Assembly: GCF_036785885.1 (NCBI RefSeq)
Contig: NC_092312.1
Coordinates: 14,092,001-14,156,000, forward strand
Direction: 5' to 3'
Length of the DNA stretch: 64,000 nucleotides
DNA from: Coffea arabica
Lineage: Eukaryota > Streptophyta > Magnoliopsida > Gentianales > Rubiaceae
Shown here: piece by piece, positions 23,076-35,126 of the stretch
Numbering within the stretch: the first letter of the stretch is position 1
How the letters are laid out: each line of letters begins with the position of its first letter
Position numbers and translations under genes: made by a program
Notes under the pieces: model-generated
Told to the model about the DNA's origin: nothing
The model's database searches: none
Seen by the model: only the letters and a program-made list of their open reading frames with translations

Positions 23076-24584
23076 CAAGAGAAATAGGGTTGGGACAAAA
23101 GCAATTATCAGTAACAATTGTTCTGATCTGTGTACAAACTATGGTACGTGGTTGTAAATATCAAACCACAAATTGTACAACGAAAATCAAAATAGTGGAA
23201 GTTATTTACGTGCAATAGATCACAGCCGCACATTTAACCAAAAAATAAAAAAAAGGTTAAGGTTTCTGGTCAATCTCAGCAATTGATCCTCTGCCCCTTT
23301 TTCCCGTGAGAATTATCTTTTGAATCCTTTTGATTTAAAGAATCCTCTAGCTTGCTTTATTCCTTTCCCACTGGTGCCTTTTCACTGCAAGATTGGTTTC
23401 TTTATCATATTTTTCTTTGAGGTTTTTATTTTATATCCTGTGAGGTTAATTCCTTGAAACTTAATCAGCACTGAAACTTTTAATCCTGGAAAAGAATTTT
23501 GTTTCCAATTCTTATTTTTAACCCTAAAAGATCGGGCATATATTTCGCGGGCATATTTAGGCATAACATCTGTTGACAGAAATAGTGAAGATGAATGTCT
23601 GGAGGATAACGATGTAGGCTTAAATTTTTTTTGACAAAAACTAATAATTTCTTGTATGAATTCTTTATACCCTAAAAGATGGAGAAAGATTTGCATCTTT
23701 TTTCCAACAGAAAAAGGTTTGAATCAAGAGCGAGTAAGTTCTATAGAAAAGAGACAATTATAAAAGTTAATTATCAAAATTAGTTCCATAAACAAACCCT
23801 ATTTACAAACAAAGACTAGTCATAAATCTAAAATACTGAAATTTCCAAAGATTTATTCTTTTTAAACAGTAAAAGTCAAAACTTCAAAGACTAACTGGAA
23901 GAAAAGCATTTTTCGTTTAAGCCAAAATGATCTCTCTTAAATTAGGGCCCTGAAATAATTTTACCTTTGATGAATAATGACTCAAGCCTGAAGGTGGTAT
24001 ATGCTCTAATGAAATGGCATGTTCCAAGTTCAAAAAATCGAAGGAAAGCATATGCCATGGGAAAGAATTCCTTCTCATAGTCAAAAAGCCAAAGCAATTC
24101 GGACCAGAAAAGTTCCATAGGCCTACTACGCGCAGTCTCGGAGACGATTATGTAGATTCTGTGGTTCTTCGCTTTTGTTTCCGGGGCAAGATTTGATGGA
24201 ATCAAATTTTATTTTCCTTAGAATCAAGGCTATGACAAGTAATCTACTGAAATTCTTGTCCTTTATAGAAAAAGCTACCTCATATTAGTGAGGTTTTCCC
24301 ATCGAGTCCTAGCAATTTTACGAATTCAGTTAGAAAAACAGGGAAAAAAAGAACCCCCAATAATTTTCTAATGCTGCACACCAGCCACACACGAAATTGA
24401 TCACTGTGAAGTGATCAAGGAAGAGTTGTTAAAGTTTTTCCCGATGACAAATTCAAAATTCGAATCAAGTGTTTAGAAGTGAGAAAGGTGTGGAAAAAAG
24501 TGGGAGGGTTAAAAAAGAATTACACAAAATTTTAAGAGCCAAATCACAACAGGAAAAGAAAAATCCACCACCTTGGAGGCTAAC
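23076..24584. other. intergenic stretch, no recognised gene
   Basis: Contains open frames at 23382-23696 (minus) and 23942-24205 (minus) that I cannot assign to any family; neither shows a domain or splice context. Confidence 0.4.
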
Positions 24585-25024
24585 CTAAAGTTTTACTCGA
24601 GACCTTGGGATAGGCCACGGATCCATATCCGTGAATTCCTTTTTCCTGGTAGTACCATTAAGATCTGAAGCCTCCCTTCGCGATTTTCGTGCCCTTTTGA
24701 TCTCTTGGAACGAAACACGAGTCATGTGGGGAGGAAGTTATTCTTTATTCACATCTATTTCACCTATTTGAACAAGATTTTCCCCTCGAATCGAATGAGG
24801 GATAAACCTAGTGGGATATCACAATAAAGATCCCCAACAGTAACACGTTCACAGGCTCTTTCAAGCAAGGTATTAGCATGTTGATCAAAGGTACAAAGAG
24901 TTCCCATAATTTTTCTACCATCCAGCAACACAATAATCAGCTTGTCAAGAAGGGTTGCAGGGAAAGCAGGGAAAATTTTGATTTCCGGTCCTGCCCAATA
25001 CATTGATAAAGATTTAGTGTGCAA
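24585..25024 (-). pseudogene. LSM1: processed pseudogene of LSM1
   Basis: The minus strand reads an LSM1-like protein without introns: YWAGPE near the start, DGRKIMGTL, FDQHANTLLERACERV and VGDLYCDIPLGL (Sm1 and Sm2 motifs), then after a frameshift IGEIDVNKE, an in-frame TAA, LPPHMTRVS and the C-terminal ...MRK-like tail. LSM1 is a subunit of the cytoplasmic LSM1-7 ring that binds mRNA 3' ends for decapping. The frameshift, the stop and the lack of introns make this a dead retrocopy. The similarity ends at about 24621, and no poly(A) tail is obvious. Confidence 0.85.
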
Positions 25025-25435
25025 AATCCTAAGGAATTTCTTCCTATTGCATTGTTGCTAATAATGTGACTTGTGACATATGCTTATTGCTTACACTACC
25101 AATTATATAATATGTCGTCCCATAACTTGAGACGTTAAAAGGCTTATTCGAAAGAGTAGCCTACCGTTTATAATAATACTAGTTCGGCTTTTTAGATTTG
25201 CACTTAAAAGAACATAAAGTTAGGCTTTTGGAAATTTTCTTTTTTGTTTCTTTTTTTGGTTCTTCAAAGTTTTGGAGGACTTAGCCCAGTTAGAAGATTT
25301 ACTTTTTAATATGCATAAATTACTCCTTTGTAATTCTGCAGGTTAGGTTCATGCTCCCTCCTTTGTAATTTTTAATAATTATTTATAAAATATGAACTGA
25401 TATCCCACCCGGTGTCCGGACTTTGCCAAAAAAAA

Positions 25436-25437
25436 TC

Positions 25438-25481
<44 letters not shown>

Positions 25482-25629
25482 AATCTTATATACACTGACA
25501 ATATATACACTATCAACTTTTGATTTATGACATGTGTACAAAAGTTGAATTTCAAATTTAAATTTTGCATAATTATCATTCATCCAACGCTAATAATGTA
25601 TACACTGTAAGTGTAGAAAAGATTAATCC

Positions 25630-25657
<28 letters not shown>
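25436..25657. repeat. TA microsatellites flanking a small MITE-like unit
   Basis: TA runs at about 25437-25478 and 25631-25657 bracket about 150 bp. Its ends are imperfect inverted repeats: left AATCTTATATACACTGACA, right TGTAAGTGTAGAAAAGATT. It probably inserted in TA-rich sequence. Confidence 0.45.
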
Positions 25658-25663
<6 letters not shown>

Positions 25664-28104
25664 AAATCATGTTCTCATCCTTATTCTTTTATTTTGTCTC
25701 TTTCCTACATGACTTAGCGACAGAGCAAGTAAGTGCAATGTGCTCCACAAGTTAACCCCCTAATAGCCTACGGTATTCCATCCCTCTTTTTTCTCTTGCC
25801 TTTATAATTCTAGATAATCCTTCCATAATTATCTCTTCCATTCTCTCACCGTATTTTTCCTTAACCCTAATCGTCAAGCCTAAATTTTCTGGGGATTAGT
25901 ATAAATAATTTTGAATTATGTTTTTAACTATCTCTCATCTTCAACTCAAAAGTTCGAAATATCAATTCAAATATTAAATTATCTTTATCAGGTTATCACT
26001 ATCAAAGATACTCTACATTTTTACTCATATATATATGGTTCTCGATCTATTACTCGTTACTTTATCAAGCAGTGCAGATGTTTACATTTTTTCACCAATT
26101 TTTTGGAATTTTTTTTTTACTTCAATGCAAGGATCGGATTTGGAACTTCGTTTTTATTCCCTTCAATGCAAGGATCACATTTGGACTTTGTTTATGCTCG
26201 CTATATATGGTCCGTAATTTCCTATACCTTCTTCATAGCTAGGTCATTGAATTTGAATTTTCTAAGTCTTCAAAAGTTACAGTTTGGTTTTTATTTCTAG
26301 CAAAGTTTTTTTAATTAATTTGTTATTTCAATTTATGGATTCACTCTTCAATTCAAGTAGAACATATATTGCTTTTTTGGTTAGTGATTTAAAAGTGGCC
26401 TTTTAAACTATGTGTTTTCACACGATCTTTTAATTGCCTTTGACAATTTATTAATTGTCTTCAACAATGTGTTAATTTTTTTATTTTCTAGGTTTCTGGG
26501 GTTAAAAAAATTTTGTGCAGTTTTCAATGTTTTTTTTAGACTTTGGTAGAAAGCTTCTAAAGAACCAGAAGATGTCACTGATTATATAAATGGCAAGGCA
26601 TCAAGTTCATTGTCATACAGCAGTTCACGTCGTGCAATATACATCAGACTATTTAGATTTTTTTATGTTTTTGACTTAAGAGCAAAATACATCTTATGTT
26701 TTCGTTTTGGTTTCTATTAGCCGTGAACAGATTTAGAAGGTTGCTGTGTTCCTATGACTTGATTGATTCTGAATTCTAATCTTTTATTAATACTTGATTC
26801 GGCTTCTTTTCTTTTCACATTAACCTTTAAGCCATTTATATTAAGTACCAAAATTGATGTTTTGGTAACGGATTGACCATTCTTTTGTGCAGAAGATCAG
26901 CCAAGATTTGATCTTGCCTATTTTCAAGTTTTTGAATGTTACCATATCATCGATTTTTTTTTTTTTTGCATTTTTGAATTATTAATCACTGAATTAGATG
27001 TTTAAATTTACATTATAAGACTATTTTTGAATAACAATGTGCACATAGTAATGTATTTAAGAAAGGTTATAATAGATTATACAATAAGTTTGTATTTTAT
27101 GCAAATATTTTTATGAACTGCACTAAATAATTTATTATTTTTAGACAATTCCTATTCAACGAATGGGTACAAAACTAGTTGTATAAATAATTCAAGCTTG
27201 CTCAAATTATTTTAGGAAATTAAGTTTAGATTCTTATTAGAATTTCAGCATGGTATAAGACAACATTAAGGATGACTACAAAATCTAAGATGACTCACAA
27301 GCTATATATTTGCCAATATATGATCACAAGGAGAGTAATTAGTGTGGACAATCATAGCTCTTCTATATGATATTTTAATTAACATCCACATGACTTTCAC
27401 CTTTAAGAATTGCTACAATTCTATCAATTTTTTTTGGGGGTAAAATTAGAGACATTAACGATATAGTTGCAATATATTCCCGAGACCATTTTACTGCAGG
27501 CCAAACTTTAGGGATATTTAAGCTGCAATTCTCCCTTGAAGAGTATGCAGTGTTCCTTTTTAATTTTTTATTTTTTTAGACAATATACGCAATGTTTCTG
27601 GACTATTCCACTTTGCATCCCCTAAACTTGAACATCATTCTCACTTTGCACTTTAACTTCAAAATTGGACACTTTTTCCTCAAAAAAAAATTGAACACTT
27701 TGTACCTTATCTTTCATATTTGTCTCGTTAAGTCCAATCAACGATATTATTAGCGAAATTAATGCAATATAGGATCATGCAAGGCAATGAAAATGTATCA
27801 TTTATATCCAACTTCGATCCCTTTACTCTTTTTTGACCACTTTCAACATATTTTGTCATTGATTTGCACAATCCTCTATTCCAATAGTTTTACTAATGCT
27901 ATTATTCATTGGATTTAAGTATTATAAATCTGAAAAATTAATGTGCAAAATATCTAACATTGAAGTTTCAGAAGCAAATTGGAGTGTAATATAAGTTTTA
28001 ATGTTCACAGTAGAATTAGTCCTAATGTTTCTTTATTGTCAACAAAAGTTCATTTTTTCTAAGAATAAATTTGTATACAAGAAAATGTTCACGTGCAACA
28101 CCTC
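25658..28104. other. AT-rich intergenic stretch
   Basis: No gene recognised. The repeated phrase CTTCAATGCAAGGATC at about 26120-26175 and AT-rich decayed sequence are the only structure noticed. Confidence 0.45.
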
Positions 28105-28109
28105 AAGAT

Positions 28110-28499
28110 TGTTGGCATATTAAATCAAGACTCAAAATTAAAAATTTCTATATTATTATTTAGTAGTGTTTTAGTCAAGTTAGGGTTTTAGTAATTATAT
28201 TGGAATCAAGTTATGGTAGTTTTATTGTTTAAGAATTAGTATCTTATTAGGAAATTTCTTATAGTTGTAAGACTTGTTTATGAGGTCATCTAGTCTATAA
28301 ATAGGAAGTTATATTATTATGTTTAGTTAAGAAGAGTGAAGGATTGAGAGATTTATTCTTACGATGTGATTAATAGATTATTGTTGATATTATTTCTCTT
28401 CTCCCACACCTATTTTTATGTGTAAATTGTCTCCCCATATGCATTGATTTTATGAAATATATCTCCTATATATTTTTGTTAGAATTTTTGGATTCTACA
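28110..28499 (+). mobile_element. solo LTR with perfect 5-bp duplication
   Basis: A 390 bp segment beginning TGTTGGCATATT and ending TTGGATTCTACA, flanked by AAGAT on both sides (28105-28109 and 28500-28504). A CTATAAATAGG promoter box lies at about 28295. No second LTR or internal domain is nearby, so it is what remains after LTR-LTR recombination. It is probably Copia-like from its size and ends. Confidence 0.85.
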
Positions 28500-28504
28500 A
28501 AGAT

Positions 28505-30676
28505 GGGTTAAGTATTGTTTATACAAGAAGAATCATCGATCTAAGATACCAAAAAGGGCCGAGGAAAAAGTTGAAATTTTAAGACTACCACAGGATCTCA
28601 CAGCCAATGAAGTGTCCTTTTCTTCTTGCACCTGTGATACAATGTTTGAGACTAAGGAATTGGAAACATGGATAAACACATATAAAATTCCATGGAAACA
28701 ATACTAAATTGTCTAATTTTCGATACCCTTCCAGTGCCACTTCCATCTGGGATGTAATCAATTGAAACACCGACAAATCATGATTTTTTCGAGTATTATT
28801 TTAAACAGCAAGAAGATTGTTCATATGATCAAGATTCCATGGACAAACCAAAAACTTGAATGCTTTAACTGAGACAAAAGGTACTTTGTCAATGCCAAAA
28901 TAAACATACATGAGGAGAGAGGTGGAGAGAAAAATGTCAGGAGGAAACAGACAAAAGAAGCAGATAGGAATGTGAGCTTAGAACATTGAAACATCAAAAA
29001 ATGGTTTGACATAAAAGGGACCCCCCAAAGCCCTCGAAAGTGAATGTAGCATATAGTGAGAACAAGGCTAGAATGAGTGACTTGAAGATGTACCTAGTTG
29101 CTAAAATCCAATGTGCCTCTCTGCCTTTTGCGGGATATGTTGAGCCCTTTCTTTCTTCCTTTGTTTTCTTTACTGTTGTTTTCTTATTTTATTTTTTTTT
29201 TAAATCAGGAGTTCTGATCTCATTTCATTCTATGCATGCCTGTGAAGAATGAAAAGAGCAGACAGGTCTTGTCATTGATATCCTTCTTTCAAGTACGGTG
29301 CTCTTTATGTTTGGCATTTTCCCATGTAGGTGAATGAGATATTGGAGATATGTATCTGACTACCTTATATGCCCAACGGTTTTCATTATTCATCATAAAT
29401 TCATGGATATATTATTGGTTTCCAGTTTAGATTTTACGTTATGAGAGAGTCCTATTTTGGGGATGGTTTGGGGCTCAAAAAACTTTTTGTGACACATCCC
29501 ATCTCATTCCACTAGCTGTGTACGTACCTATTGAGTAATTGAGTTAACTAAATCTGTAGCACAAGATTCACACTAGTGTAGCATTAACTTGAAGCTATTA
29601 GTATTTGTATGCAACATTAGGAAAATTATCATCAACTCCATCGAAAATAAGCAAGAATTTAAATTGAACCTTAAGTATTTAATTAGCATTGTACTTATAG
29701 AAGTTTTTTCTTTTTTTTCCCTTGGTTGTACTTTTGGAACTTGCATGCCAGCAAGGGTTTGCAGAAGAAAATTTCTGGAGAATCAATCTTTCTATTTGAG
29801 CCATCTTTTCGGGGAATTATCTAACTTTACTTAATTGTTACATTTATATTCACTTGGTTTATATTTGATCGTACTATTGCTTTTGTCCATTCTTATGACA
29901 GAATTCCCGGCGTGCAATAGCCATCAAGTTTGGCCTCGAATCTTGAAAATTCTCTAGTTAGCTTTTGAATTCTTGTAGCATTCCATAGACATTTTAAACT
30001 GTCCTGCCAAAAAAAAAAAAGAAAAGGAAAAAACATGGGGAAAAAAAACATGAAGAAGAAATTTTCAAATGCTCCCCTTGAATTGAAAGTCGTATTGCCT
30101 ACATCACTTACAAAAGCTTAACTCCTCTTTCAGGATCTAACCTTTGTTAATGCTTAAATTTGCACTGTTGGATGATCATCTAATGTATCTAAAATGTCAA
30201 GCGATAAACTTTTCTCATGTACATAAAATGGTTAGCGAATGAATACTAATTGGCAACTGCTTATGTTAAAATGTTACAAACAGTTTGTTCATTGCCGTTG
30301 GTAACTTTAGAAAAATTAATTGACTTTTTATATTGTAAGTTGTTCCCCAAAAAAGATTAATATATCATACACTAGAAATGTATATAAAGTAGCATATTTG
30401 GATGCATGACAATATATATTGGGGTCTCAATTACTAAACCTAATTGATTTGGCATCATAAATTAGAAATGTGAAAAAAGAAATTAAGAAAGAGTAAGTCA
30501 AGCGTGTTTGCACAGGTTGTTATTTGCAAAAAATTTTTTAACTATATTATAAATACATTTTTAACGATATTTTTTATTTTTTTAATCATTTTTTTAATTT
30601 CATATACATCTAATCATAAAAAATATTACTGTATTTTTTTTCAAAAAATTATTTCAAATAATCTGCATAATTTAAG
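28505..30676. other. intergenic stretch, no recognised gene
   Basis: Short open frames only, none with a domain I know. Nothing else is seen. Confidence 0.4.
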
Positions 30677-30931
30677 CTACCCCTTTAATCCACGGGCAAA
30701 CCATTCTGCAAAGTGTAGCTTTGATGGGACTTGCTGTTCAGCACCTAAGACTATAAGAGTAGGGAGAACACAGAATAAAACAACCGTAGCGAACGTTGTC
30801 AGAGCATGTGACCCAATCCCATCGGTAAATCTACAAAGTTTGCGAGACAAAGTGTAACTCTGAACCAGATTCTCGTGATAGCTGGGAATTGACTGCCTTT
30901 CTTGCTGATCAATGCTGACTATCTGACTCAA
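30677..30931 (-). other. unrecognised 84-codon open frame
   Basis: An 84-residue frame with one strongly hydrophobic stretch (about residues 43-62) that could be a membrane segment, preceded by a polar N-terminus. The base composition is more balanced than the surrounding DNA, which is why I note it. I do not recognise the protein and see no neighbouring exons; it may be chance or a gene relic. Confidence 0.2.
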
Positions 30932-31300
30932 TCAGTGTTATAAGTCAGGCTAGGCCAGCCCAGACATCCACCGCTGGCAACTCTATTCTATTTGCCACTC
31001 CAATTTGGCATCCCATGCACAAAAAACTCCAAACTTGCATTGCTTAGGCCCCTAGGAAAGTCCCTGCACTTGCTAACCCTGCATCAGAAATTCAGATTGG
31101 TGTCTCAATGACTGCATATATGTCACCCTTAGTGGTCCTTTTCTGCTGATCCTATAAAAGCTATGGCCACTGTTGAGGTTGGACGCTACTTAGCTTACTT
31201 CACCATTCACCAATAAGGACTTCTATTTTTCTTTTTTTTTTTTTCATTCTGGTAGAAGAAATAATTTGACATTTTCTCATCCGAAAGCATAGAATCAAAG

Positions 31301-31445
31301 AGTCTGTTTGGATGGTAGATTATTTGGGATATTTTTTTTGAAAAAAATATTGTATCACTTTTTTGAAATGATATATGTAAGATAAAATGATAGTTAAAAA
31401 ATATGTTGATAATGCAAACAAATAAATTTTGATAAATAATTCACT
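31301..31445 (+). repeat. partial copy of the GTTTGGAT foldback MITE
   Basis: Starts AGTCTGTTTGGATGGTAGAT and continues with the same order of phrases (GGGATATTTTTT, ATATATGTAAGATAAAATGA) as the left arm of the foldback at 40069-40376. The right arm is not clear. Confidence 0.45.
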
Positions 31446-32224
31446 ATCAAATTTAGCTAGAAGGACTGGATTCTATCTCATCTCCCAAGTTTTCATATGC
31501 TGTGGAAAAATTTCTTGTTTCAAAAGATAACTAAATGCAAGTCTTGAAATTATGGTTGGTAGAATTTGAACAAGAACAAGTTTGTTTAGGACTTGTTAAA
31601 TTTCACATGCTCTCAGGCATTATACTTTTCAATCACTATCTTAAAGATAGTGTTGTTAAATTAAAACCGGACGTGATAGACCAGTTTGACTAATATAGAA
31701 GTTAAGAAAAAATCAAGATATTTTAACCTTCTCAATTTTTTTTTTAGAAATATCCATCTCAATTTTGTTTGCCCTTTTTTTTTTTGTGAGTTTGGAAGCT
31801 AGACTGGAAAACATGTTGTTCACCTCCAATTTATGAGTTGCGACACCGTTGCCCGAAAAGTTTCAAAAGCAAATACTAACTTGTTATATTTAGGCATAGA
31901 GGTGGATTTCTAAAATTCGTTTGCTAGGTTGATTAATTTGTCAGCATCTCTTTCTTGCTTACTTATTTCCCTTGGGTTGGTGAGTGGCTGTTTTTCGTCA
32001 TCGCAATAGTATTAATTAAGGACAAATCTTCTGTGACAAGATAGTTTAGCTATGGTTAGGATGATGATGGTTACTTTTATGTTTGTACGATTAACAGTGA
32101 TCATTTCGTTGATCCTCATAATCACAGAATATATATATATATATATATATAAGACAATACTATGTCAATCTCTGCTTGGACATTCCCTGATCCCCATACA
32201 CATCATCATTCCTCCCCTTTCATC

Positions 32225-32232
32225 TATAAATA
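32225..32232 (+). promoter_or_regulatory. TATA box of the HLH/ACT-like gene
   Basis: TATAAATA, 57 bp before the start codon at 32289, implying a short leader that includes a (GA)n run directly before ATG. Confidence 0.65.
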
Positions 32233-32288
32233 CCAAGCAAATATTAACTTGATCCATCCATATTCAGCAGAGAGAGAGAGAGAGAGAG

Positions 32289-32981
32289 ATGGTACCATCA
32301 AGGGTTTCCAGGGAACAAAGGAGAATAGCCTTGAGGAGAAAGCTTCATATTCTGCGAAAACTTACCAACTCTAAATCGGTAATATCAAATCATACTTTTC
32401 ATTTTGTTCTTACCTTTTCAGCATTTCTCCAGTAATTAAGTTGAACATTTCTTTTTGAGTAGTTTTGGAGTAAATTTCTTGTTGTTTGTGTAGGTGAAAA
32501 AGAGCTCAATCATCATGGATGCTTTTCTCTACATCTACAAGCTCAAACTCCAACTAGAAGCTATCAGAAGAGAATACCAAAACCTCATCAATCATATCCA
32601 AGTATAGAATCCCCCTCCAACCCCTGGTGCCCCCCGGGGAGCAAAAAAACACACATATAGGCATACATTTACTTAGTTTCCACAGCTCAATGAGATTTTT
32701 TTTTTTTTTTTTGGTTTTTGGAACAGGAAGTGAAAGTAGAGAAGTTTGGGACAAAGTTTTTGGTGAGAGTGACATGCAAGAAGGGAAAAGACTTGCTGGT
32801 TTCAATTATCGAAGCCTTTGAAAACCTAAATCTCAATATTTTTCAAGCCAAGGCTGCGTGCAAACACTTCTTTTTCATGGAAGCAGTTGTTGAAGATGAA
32901 GATCAAGTTTTGGATGTGAAAGATGTAACTGAAGCTGTAATGACGGCCATTCAGAAGAGTAGCAATGATATGGCCATGTAA
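32289..32981 (+). CDS. small HLH protein with ACT-like domain
   Basis: Three exons: 32289-32378 (90 bp), 32494-32601 (108 bp), 32727-32981 (255 bp), all phase 0, giving 150 aa. All introns are GT-AG. Residues 7-25 are arginine/lysine-rich and retain E9-x-R-R but lack a full bHLH basic region. Residues about 14-60 form the two HLH helices (KLHILRKL and SSIIMDAFLYIYKLKLQLE). Residues about 66-145 resemble the ACT-like dimerisation domain found after many plant bHLHs (LVSIIEAFENLNLNIFQAKA). The length and build match the small plant family of HLH-ACT proteins related to SCREAM/bHLH35-type factors. Such proteins are expected in the nucleus as dimerisation partners that bind DNA poorly. The role of this one is not known. 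Confidence 0.9.
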
Positions 32982-33155
32982 TGCAGCCGCGCGATGCTCG
33001 AGCCTCTAAGCTATCTTATCTTGCTTTTAATTTTTGTTCTTCTTCTTCTTTTGTATTTCTTCTAAGATTAACTATATGATCATTCATCACTTGACCCTTG
33101 TAAAGAACAAGTTTGATGAGAGAAAAATAATTAATAAGAGCTCCAAGAATAAATG

Positions 33156-33188
<33 letters not shown>

Positions 33189-35042
33189 CCTAAAACTTGA
33201 CCACATTTTGATTTAAGCCCTTCAATCCAAAAAAAAAAAAGCGTGGTATGGACTTGGACACCTTTTCGTCTGTATAAGCCGCTTTGGATTCTGATGTTAT
33301 ACGTCAAGTATATCTCATGGTCGTCACCTACTACCCAACAATAGGAAAATATAATAGTTTGGATAATCATTATTGGGGAAAAAAAGGCTTTTTCAAAATT
33401 CTGTAAACGTGTTTTTTTTTCTCTAATCATGCTTTCATTTTTTTTCTAATTGCTATTTTGTCTCGTATACATTACATTACGTCAAATAAACTACTACGGT
33501 TAAAAGAAAGTTCTCATATAATCTTCAATCCAAACACACTCCGCGTCTAATAAATGAAATAGCCAAATAAGGCATTGGTGGACAAGGACTGGAACATCCT
33601 GAAAAATTGCGGGCTGTCACTGCCTCAAAGGTTGTCGTCAATTGGGCCCCTATCCTTCTATGTATGAGGCCCCTCTAAACTTTTCTTTAATCATAAGTGA
33701 AGGGCCCAGTAACGTCTTAACGGGCTAGCTGCCCCAAATGTCGGTGCGCATATTACCTAACTTGAATATTTTTTTTCTTGGTTTAATTTTTTTTTTTTTT
33801 TTGGGGTGGAAAGCTTGAAACTTGAATAAGTTGTGTTGAATCATTGCAATTGGTCAGGAAAATGTTCTTAGGATCTTCACCACTGTCACGTTCAAGATTC
33901 AAATGGGGTGGAAGAGTTAAAAAAAATAAATGAATATGTTGTGTTGAAAATACTAAAACACTAGATATTTTCACTTGAGAGTCATTAGGTTGCCAAGAAA
34001 ATTTCATTCAAGTAACTCTCGATTTGTAAAAAGATTCTAAAATTATCCAAAAGTCTTACTAAGACCTCAAAATTTGTCAAACAAATTGATTTGGTCTCTT
34101 TTAGTTTACCAAAAAAGTTTCTTCCAATTTTTTTTTTTTTTTAAGAAAGTCCGAAAATTGTGTTTTAATTCATAAGTATCAAATGTAAACAATCAAAATG
34201 TTTATATGTCCCAATAAAAATAATTATGTATTCCAATTATTTTGGGGTGATAGAATTTTGACATGATTTCTAGCTAGATTTACACGTATGTCATTATTGA
34301 ATTTTGTAGTTCTTTTTAATCCTCTGGCAACTATTGTACCGCTACTTGAAGGCCGAGTAATAATAATGTTTTATTGCAGATTATAGATATTATGCATTAT
34401 TCATAAAAGCTTATATGATAAATTTAGTATTTGCATGAAACTCATGGGTGATTTTTGCAATAGACCAATTGATTTAATAAAGCAATATGTGTGCTAACCT
34501 GGATCCATCTTGCACTAGAAATGGATTTAAAAATAAATAAATAAAACTCAGGGACTGAACTGATCTTTAGTAAAAGTTTAGGATTTCTAATCTAATTTTT
34601 CCACCTCATTCTTTTATCTTTTTCTAATTCTATATGAAGAGAGTTGCCTTACCTGAGTTGAACATGACCTACATTGAGTTTTTTGTAATCATGATGGTTA
34701 TCTACCGCCATTACCGGGGGCGCCGCCGGGGGGAGGGGGGCTAATTTTCCTACCACATTTCTTTCTTTTTTTTTTTTAAGAACAGCAAATATTTCTTCCC
34801 AGTTTTTACCTATAAAAGGTTTTGGGAGGAATAGAAGAATGTGATAGTTGTCATAAGTTCGTAATTTTTTCTTTTTTGACAAAAAGGCCCAAATAGTCGC
34901 AAATTGTCAGTGGAGGTTTCACATTGTTAGTATTTAAATCCTTTGGACGAGGTATGGATTGGGTAATTTGTGGGAAAGGATTGTGAATGAAAGGTTTCAA
35001 GTATGAACCCTTTCACTTTCATTTTTTTTTTAAAAAAGTACT
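32982..35042. other. intergenic stretch, no recognised gene
   Basis: Begins with the 3' flank of the HLH gene, which includes an A run of about 28 at 33161-33188. A CAATCCAAACA end at about 33526-33536 may be a fragment of the GTTTGGAT MITE. A GC-rich patch lies at 34716-34740. No gene is seen. Confidence 0.45.
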
Positions 35043-35126
35043 ATTTAAATCCTTCTTTATGCTAGCAAGACACAATTACTGGATATTTAAATCCTTCTTT
35101 ATGCTAGCAAGACACAATTACTGGAT
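35043..35126. repeat. perfect 42-bp tandem duplication
   Basis: Two consecutive copies of a unit beginning ATTTAAATCCTTCTTTATGC and ending CAATTACTGG. Non-coding. Confidence 0.9.
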
